Of a stretch of 64,000 nucleotides of DNA, positions 57,325 through 64,000 are shown one piece after another (the first letter of the stretch is position 1; the number at the start of each line of letters is the position of its first letter). The DNA comes from Blastobasis lacticolella (lineage: Eukaryota; Arthropoda; Insecta; Lepidoptera; Blastobasidae). The notes below the pieces were generated by a model. The model saw only the letters and a list, made by a program, of their open reading frames with translations. It was not told where the DNA came from and made no database searches. Made by a program: the position numbers and the translations under genes. The stretch covers positions 15,703,428 through 15,767,427 of the forward strand of contig LR990049.1 of assembly GCA_905147135.1 (NCBI GenBank). Reading direction: 5' to 3'.

Positions 57325-58912
57325 ATAGGTTGTAATTCCAACTACGATGTATTACTTAATTGAATAATATGTAATTTTCCAGGAAAGAGATGTCCACAGT
57401 AGACAGACAATTACGAAATTCAGAAAAAACTATTCCCGGAACTTTAAAGGAAAAAACCTAAGTAAGCAACAATAGGGCGAGACTACAAGACCAAGCTCTC
57501 GGATTTCATAAGTCCAACAATTTAATCGATACAACCTGTCTAGAGTTGAGCAGCAAAAATAAGCACCGCATAAATTGACCTTGTTATTATAATTTCTAGC
57601 GGTTCCTGGCTTTAAGTCCGAAACAATAATATTTTTCATTTCTAAATAAGTAAATAGTCAGGTATTTTACTGCCATTTCACCTGATGTTAAGTGAAAATG
57701 CAGTTTACGGTGGAGCATAACTATTAAATACTTGTCTTACTACCCTTGTCTTAAAGAGACCCAAGTTGTAGCGCTCTGGGAAAACATGTGCAGTGTTCCC
57801 AGTACTTCCCAATTCCAGTCAATAATATTACGCTGACCTACACCTGGAGCCCCGAAGACGGGATGGGGCTGAGGGAACTAACTCGTGTAATTCCGTCGCA
57901 CCAGAATCTGTCAGCCAGGGTCCATTCTGCAGGAAAGCGCTTTAGATTTACTAAAAGCACCTGCAATCTTATTACTACCAAATCCGTTAATGAAAATTTT
58001 GTGGTATTTTAGCGTGACGACTGTTATCTGACCCATACACCTCGTTAGGGAAAAGATTAATCGCCAGAGGATCGTTCGTCTGCCAGCGGGAAGACCCTGA
58101 GCAGGTGAGGTTGGCCTGGGCTCCTGAAACGATGGTGGGGCCCCTTAACCGCCCAAACAAAGAAACAAACTTCAGCTTCAGCTTCAGCTTTTTATATTTT
58201 TATAGATCATAATCACTGCCCATAACAGTCCACTGCAGGACTTAGGGCCTCTCCCACGAAAGGGGGAGGTTATTGCTATAATCTCCATGATTGGCAGGAG
58301 GGTTGGAGATCACAGTGTTATCAATATAACAATGGAAAACGCTGCTGCCCATTTTCCAGCCTACGGAGACTCTAGATATTTTGCCTCGAAAACATTAGTC
58401 GCCTAGTACGACACCCACGAGTGTAAGGGGTTGGTGCTATTCTACTTTGCCGGACACCACACAATGTATATATTTCTATAAATACAGCACACATACTAAC
58501 TACAAATTAACTTTCATCATGGAAACAAAATGCACTGGACGGGGCAATTATGGCCGCGGCCGCGTTAGCGCCGAGTGATTAATTGCACACTGTTAGTGTA
58601 GTCAGTCGTATATTCATTTATTATTCGTTAATATATGAATTCTATTCTATACATACATACTGGCGTACAACACGCAGGCGAGTATGGAAAGATTGCGGTT
58701 AATATTTTAACGAACAAGTGATGAATATCTAGAATTATAGGTGCAGTCGAAAAATCTGCGTCGTTTGCATACAGCGTAAAATATATATTTTTTGAGCGAC
58801 GCGACGGCAGAAAATCACCTTTCGTTTTTTCTTCATTATTTGTTTGGTTACGGTCTGGCAAGAAAGTCGAGAAAAATTTGTAGGCGCCACTTGAAAGCAG
58901 AAGTACTCAGTT
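57325..58912. other. Non-genic stretch with retroelement-like debris
   Basis: 57780-58200 is GC-richer and ends in CTTCAGCTTCAGCTTCAGCTT, a tail-like hexamer repeat. 58205-58310 contains the 'CCACTGCAGGACTTAGGGCC' LINE-3'-end-like repeat also seen at 25620. No intact frame. Confidence 0.5.
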
Positions 58913-59075
58913 GATAGAAATTCATTATTACAATAGCAGTTGTTCCTTTTCACAACGTTGTCTTGTGTCATGAGTCTGTAGTAGAAGTCTTTGGATAGAA
59001 ATTCATTATTGCAATAGCAGTTGTTCCTTTTCACAACGTTGTCTTGTGTCAGGAGTCTGTAGTAGAAGTCTTTGG
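58913..59075 (+). repeat. 81-bp tandem duplication
   Basis: GATAGAAATTCATTATT recurs at 58913 and 58994. The whole 81-bp unit (through GTAGAAGTCTTTGG) is nearly identical. Confidence 0.87.
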
Positions 59076-59903
59076 TAGCAGATCTTTTTTTCTTGGTCTC
59101 TGAGGCGATCCCTAAAAGTAGATCGATACATGACGGTGCCGCAGGGAACGCGGTGGGCGTTATTTCAGACAGTACTTGTCTTACTTACAGCGTTACAGTG
59201 GTTTTATTTTATGGCCCTTGTCGAGTATTACCTTCCTTTACCTTGTCTTATATCCGCCTTCGCACAGAGGTAAAGAGCAGTTAACAAAATCCTACAATAA
59301 TTTTGTTCTAAACGAGGCTTGACGTAATATGACATGGTTAGAGAATTCCGATACTTAGTGTGTACAAGTTAAGTACATTATGTTTGTGGGATAATGGTCA
59401 AATACTATGGTAACAAATCTGTGTATTGATTGCATTGCCTGTGTTTCATATGAACAAAATACACTGACAGAAACACGTGGAAACCTCGATAACTCTTAAA
59501 ATATAGGAGCAATACTTTATCATAAAAATATATCCATAAACGAAATGGAAAATACATCAATCACGTTTAATTCATTATTGGACCAAAGACCTGAAAGTGC
59601 CGGCCAGAACAAAAGTTTTATTCCGATAGAGCAAATAATTCCTTACATTTTGTTCTACGACATCAAAAATGTACGCCTAATGGTTACGTTGTTATAAACT
59701 ATTAACCCTTTATTTGATTTTGTAAAGTAGGGATTAAGTAGGTATTAATAGATATAAATATAAGTAAATTATGGTATAAACTGTCAGTCCTTCCTCTTAA
59801 CCTCAAGGACGACCCCATCTATCGAACTAAAATTAGCACCTCGATGGCTCAACTAACTTAATGGTTTAGGGTTGCAAAAGGTTGTTTGGTTGGAGTATCA
59901 GTG
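59076..59903. other. Non-genic stretch
   Basis: No gene or repeat with defined ends recognised. Confidence 0.4.
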
Positions 59904-60113
59904 GATTTACGGGAAATTGCAAATTCAAATTAAGGATGTCAGTAAATAAATGTCGGGAGATGGAATATGAAGAATATAGCAGAAGTATATAGAATTGATC
60001 TTACTTTTAATTTACGGGAAGTTGGAAATTCAAATGAAGGATGCCAGTAAATAAATATTGAGAAATTGAATATGAAGAATATAGCAGAAGTAGATAGAAT
60101 TGATCTTGCTTAT
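59904..60113 (+). repeat. 105-bp tandem duplication
   Basis: ATTTACGGGAA at 59905 and 60010. 'TATGAAGAATATAGCAGAAG' and 'AGAATTGATCTT' occur in each copy. Confidence 0.85.
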
Positions 60114-60139
60114 AAACCTTCCTCTTCAATCTCTCTATT

Positions 60140-60262
60140 GTTAAATTGTTAAAAACCGCATTAAAAACCGCATTAAAATCCGTTGCGTAGTTTAAAAGAT
60201 CTAAGCGTACATAGATACATAGGGACAGACAGCGGGAAGCGACTTTGTTTATACTATGTACT
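60140..60262 (-). mobile_element. Helitron end fragment
   Basis: 'CCGTTGCGTAGTTTAAAAGA' and 'GCGGGAAGCGACTTTGTTTA' match the family at 24699 and 54764. 'AAACCGCATTAA' is duplicated at the left. Confidence 0.65.
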
Positions 60263-60424
60263 CGTATATGTAAAGACTATGTAAGGATTAGTATAATCTG
60301 TCTAGCTGCCTCCCAAATTGTGTGCCAAGAAGTTTGCCGGGATTTATATTTACACTGTAACATATTGGAAGAAAGAGGATCAAATAAACGATATTACTAT
60401 ATTCTATATGGGTACGTAACGAAT

Positions 60425-60620
60425 ATGTGGAATAGCGAATCTGTTGAATGGCTGCAGTTGTGTGAAATTAATATTGTGTAGAATCGCGAACAGGAAGAAA
60501 CGCGTTTGTGTGTAATTGAAGACTGTGTGGAATAAATAATGTGTTGAATGTCAGTTGTGCGGAATCCATATTGTGTAGAATCGCGAATAGGTAGAATTGC
60601 GTTTGTGTTGTATATCGATC
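60425..60620 (+). repeat. ~98-bp diverged tandem duplication
   Basis: 'ATTGTGTAGAATCGCGAA' occurs at about 60472 and 60570, preceded by GTTGAATG...CAGTTGTG in both copies. Confidence 0.75.
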
Positions 60621-61294
60621 AATCCCGTCCTACATAAGCCGATCAGCAAAAAATTTTTGTTATGGTTATTTCAATTTCACTATGGTTAATTATTGCTATG
60701 GATATTTCAATCTCACACTTGACTACCATTTATACGACACCAAATTAAATTTTTAAAACATATAGTTCCATCCACGCAGGTTCAATAGGACTGGTACCTG
60801 TGAAATTTATAGGGTGAGAAGAAATATCCCGATTGTGCTATCGCGCGTGAGGGCCGGGGCCCGACTTAACCAGGACCGTAGGACCACCTAGGTGAGTACT
60901 ACCGCCTTATCTATTTCTGCCGCCAAGCAACAGTACTTGCATTGTTGTGTTCCGATAAGGTAGCCAGCGAAATTACAGGCATAAGGCATTTCATCTTGGT
61001 CCTCACAGTGACAACCCACCTGCGGTTCTGTATTTTTGATACCTGTGACCTAAATTTAGGATTGTATATGTTATGGGCGACAGTTACCATTTACCATCAG
61101 GTAGGCTGTCTGCCCGTTTGTCACTGAGCGCATACAAACCTAGCTATATTCAAACGCTACAATCTCCACATTTTTACAGTATTAGGTTCCTATAGTTGAC
61201 GAAAATAGTAAAACCTATATCCAAATACAAGAGTCGCTTGCCTCTTTTATAATGCAAGAGTAATAGTGGACGGTGTACACAGCAAATATTGGCA
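60621..61294. other. Non-genic stretch with a MITE-like repeat
   Basis: About 60970-61130 holds 'GGCATTTCATCTTGGTCCTC' and 'GGGCGACAGTTACCATTTAC', related to 21520-21660. Confidence 0.5.
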
Positions 61295-62473
61295 AAAAAC
61301 CGCAAATCGATGTACAGGATAGCCGTTTGGTATACGAGTACTTTAGGTTTAAACAATCATTTTGACCGGTAGTTCCTAAAAATATTCCCAGGGGGGGAGC
61401 AGTAATATCGATATTAATTTTTTATATGGGATTTGAATTTTTTTTTCTCCGATTCCTGTCGTGTTTGGTATCAAATGAAAGGGCATCATGAGCCGGTTCT
61501 AAAAATATACTACACCAATACCATTCGGCCACCTGTTTTCTAAAAATCCACGAAATATTTTCAAAACATACCAAGTTTGGACTCCTCCAGGTAGGAGACG
61601 GATTAGTAAATTTTTGTATAACATACGCCAAATGTCTCTAAATATACCCATATCCAACGACAAAAAGGCGATTTAAAAAATATTTTAATTTACTAATTTT
61701 AAAATATTTTTTTCTTTATTAAAAAGTTGAGATTTAGTATTTTGCTAAACTTATCGAACTCTACTGTACTGTACTATTATTATTGTGTTTTATGCTATTA
61801 TCTATGTAAAATAATGCTCTTACGGTTTCTATCTCCCCCTCCCCCTTTCCTCTCTCCCTCCGCACTCCTCACTCTGCACCTAAGCGAATTTGATTTCCTC
61901 TCAGGTGCAGGAAAATCCTCTCAGGTGCAGGAGGAGAAGGAGGGGGGGGGGGGAAGCGTATTAATATCAATTTAACATAGATTAACAATAGTAAAGTGCA
62001 GTACAGTTCGATATGATTCAAAAAATACTAAATCTCAACTTTTTAATAAAGAAAAAAATATTTTAAAATTAGTAAATTAAAATATTTTTTAAATCGCCTT
62101 TTTGTCTTTGGATATGGGCATATTAAGAGTCATTTGGCGTATATTTTATAAAAATTTACTAATCCGTCTCCTACCTGGAGGAGTCCAAACTTGGTATGTT
62201 TTGAAAATATTTCTTGGATTTTAAGAAAACAGGTGGCTGAAAGTTATTGGTGTAGTATATTTTTAGAACCGGCTTATGATGCCCTTTCATTTGATACCAA
62301 ACACGATAGGATTCCGAAAAAAAAAATTTCGATTCCCATATTAAAAATTAATGTCAATATTACTGGCCCCCCCCTGGGAATATTTTTAGGAACTACCGGT
62401 CAAAATGATTGTTTTAACCTAAAGTACCCGTGTACCAAACGGCTATCCTGTACATCGATTTGCGGTTTTTTTT
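61295..62473. repeat. 1.18-kb near-palindrome with ~490-bp arms
   Basis: Arm 61295-61785 and arm 61981-62473 are reverse complements along their full length with modest divergence (for example 'TTTGATACCAAACACGATAG' at about 62290 against its complement near 61460, and 'CCTGGAGGAGTCCAAACTTG' against its complement near 61580). The 195-bp loop has a CT-rich run, a repeated CCTCTCAGGTGCAGGA and a 12-G run (61942-61953). The open frame at 62191-62688 and a matching one on the other arm mirror each other and look like remnants or chance. Confidence 0.88.
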
Positions 62474-64000
62474 TACGTAGCTCGACCACTATAACAAGAC
62501 AACAATATCCCGAATGTATACGGCTTCCTGACCTCGGCGGAAAATGTTATTGTAGAAAAAGGTCGAAGAGATATAATAATACGCAACACCCTTCCGTATT
62601 AACGAAATTTTTCTCGGGACGTTTTAACACTGAATGTTGTTTCGTTTTTAAATGGAATTTCATAGAAAGTCGTTATCAACAGAGATGATATAAGGAACTG
62701 GCTGTACGTATAGTCGGCAGCAATAGTGCCTATTAGAATTACTTTCTTTGTCAAATCAAAGTAACTAAAAGACATTTCAAACATAATTTAACCTATCCGA
62801 TAGTATTTCGGTATACATATCAAAACATACTTTACATTGAATTCGCGTCTCGCAACTGTCATGCCGTAGGTATTTCCGCTGACTCCCCCTAAACCATGCA
62901 ACGGATTTTGATGTGGTTTTCATTATCAGTTAGATAATTTATTCTGAAAGGTTTCTATTATATTATAGTTCTTTTCTTTGTTCTAAATTAATTACTACAT
63001 TATTTTGTAAAATATAACCACAAAAGTTTATTAACTATTTTAGTGAACCATGGAAAAATATAGTAGAGGAAAATCAAACTTCAGTTCCTATATGTGAATA
63101 CTAATCTAAATGGTCTATAGATATATCTAAAATTGATAATCTAGTGGTAAAGCAGTGTTTGTTTTCTTGTAAAATAAAATAGTAAAGAAAACCTGTGCAA
63201 AGCCGAGGCGGGTCGTTTGTACTTAAATATTTCCTAAACTACTAAACCAACATAGATCCACAGACCCACAGATTGACAGATCCCCAGAAACACATGTCAA
63301 ACTTATAACCCCTCTTTATACGCCGGGGATTAAAAATAAAAGGTTAAAAATTACTAACAGACTGTAGGAAAGTATTGTTTCCTGTGTATGTATAGTATGA
63401 CTTCATGAAATCTTAAGGAGATTATGTTTTACAGTCCTACATTAATAAAATAGTATCCTGCTTTTGCTTGTAAGCATGACTAAGGTTTTTGATGTATTTT
63501 AACCATTTAGGTACCTACCGTTAACTATTGTCGACCTAAAATAATATAAGAAAACATTGAATTACTTCATTTTAGCACAAAATAGAGAAACACTTTTGAC
63601 AGTTTAATTTAACTCAGTTTAGAATGTTTTTATAGATTGTTCAATCTTGGATTGAGACAAAATTATAGTACTACAAGAACGGATAATTTTAATTCGTGCT
63701 CTTTAAATCTCATTGTAGGACTATATATTTAAAGGACAACTGGGCAAATTAAGATAAGTAGAATCAACAGAATGCTACCAACACAAGAATAAGGACACAT
63801 CGTACTTCAGACGTGAAATGAGAAATGACTGGGACCCAGTGGGATTTGGCGAGCGTGTCGTCGCGTCTCCGTCGTAACAATGGCAATACATCCCAACACC
63901 CCGTATACGAGACGAGACGTGAAATTAAAATATGAAGCACAGTTACGACTTTATTGCATGTGATATGAAAAGCAAACATTTCCTATCTATGAAAGACAAA
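62474..64000. other. Non-genic AT-rich end of the window
   Basis: 62875-62960 looks like a decayed Helitron piece ('ATGCAACGGATTTTGATG'). Otherwise no gene, RNA or repeat recognised. Confidence 0.4.

Noticed and set aside
62191..62688. 165-codon frame on the right arm of the large palindrome.
   Set aside because: The mirrored arm has a similar but broken frame on the other strand and no known domain is visible; treated as repeat-derived.

Overview
The window looks like a lepidopteran (moth or butterfly) nuclear genome. It is AT-rich with short exons, GT-AG introns and AATAAA poly(A) signals. It carries a lepidopteran-type digestive trypsin cluster and many repeats of kinds common in Lepidoptera: Helitrons with CTAG ends and 'AACAAAGTCGCTTCC'-like heads, tRNA-derived SINEs, 'CACCTGATGG' repeats and MITEs. 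Nothing bacterial or viral is evident. Identifications come from reading the sequence and family knowledge; no database was searched.

Region 1 (1-16.9 kb) is a direct tandem triplication. Each unit (A 1-6970, B 6971-12360, C 12361 to about 16890) carries one complete four-exon trypsin gene encoding a 260-aa secreted serine protease with an intact catalytic triad and the trypsin-specificity Asp. Genes 2 and 3 encode identical proteins; gene 1 differs at two residues. The units differ mainly by mobile DNA. A has a SINE in intron 1 and a 2.0-kb foldback element behind the gene. B and C carry a 5'-truncated LINE fragment upstream, and A seems to have lost it by deletion. Single-base differences show that unit C is a mosaic of A-like and B-like segments.

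Region 2 (16.9-36.4 kb) has no gene I can recognise. It holds several inverted-repeat elements (16990-18455, 18484-18892, 21912-22926 and 35535-35919), Helitron fragments, and a tandemly duplicated block with tRNA-like SINE heads (32.9-33.9 kb).

Region 3 (36393-41318) is a nearly full-length DIRS-like tyrosine-recombinase retrotransposon on the minus strand. It has inverted terminal repeats, an internal complementary region carrying the circle junction, a gag-like gene with a probable intron, one long intact RT-RNase H frame, and a tyrosine recombinase broken by two frameshifts. An in-frame stop in gag exon 1 and the recombinase breaks suggest this copy cannot move on its own.

Region 4 (41.3-64 kb) again shows no recognisable host gene. 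It contains Helitrons (one with an internal 11-bp minisatellite), a SINE-linked duplication, a cluster of ATCCGG palindromes, a 261-bp GC-rich tandem array with splice-site-like signals, several short tandem duplications, and a 1.2-kb near-palindrome with roughly 490-bp arms.
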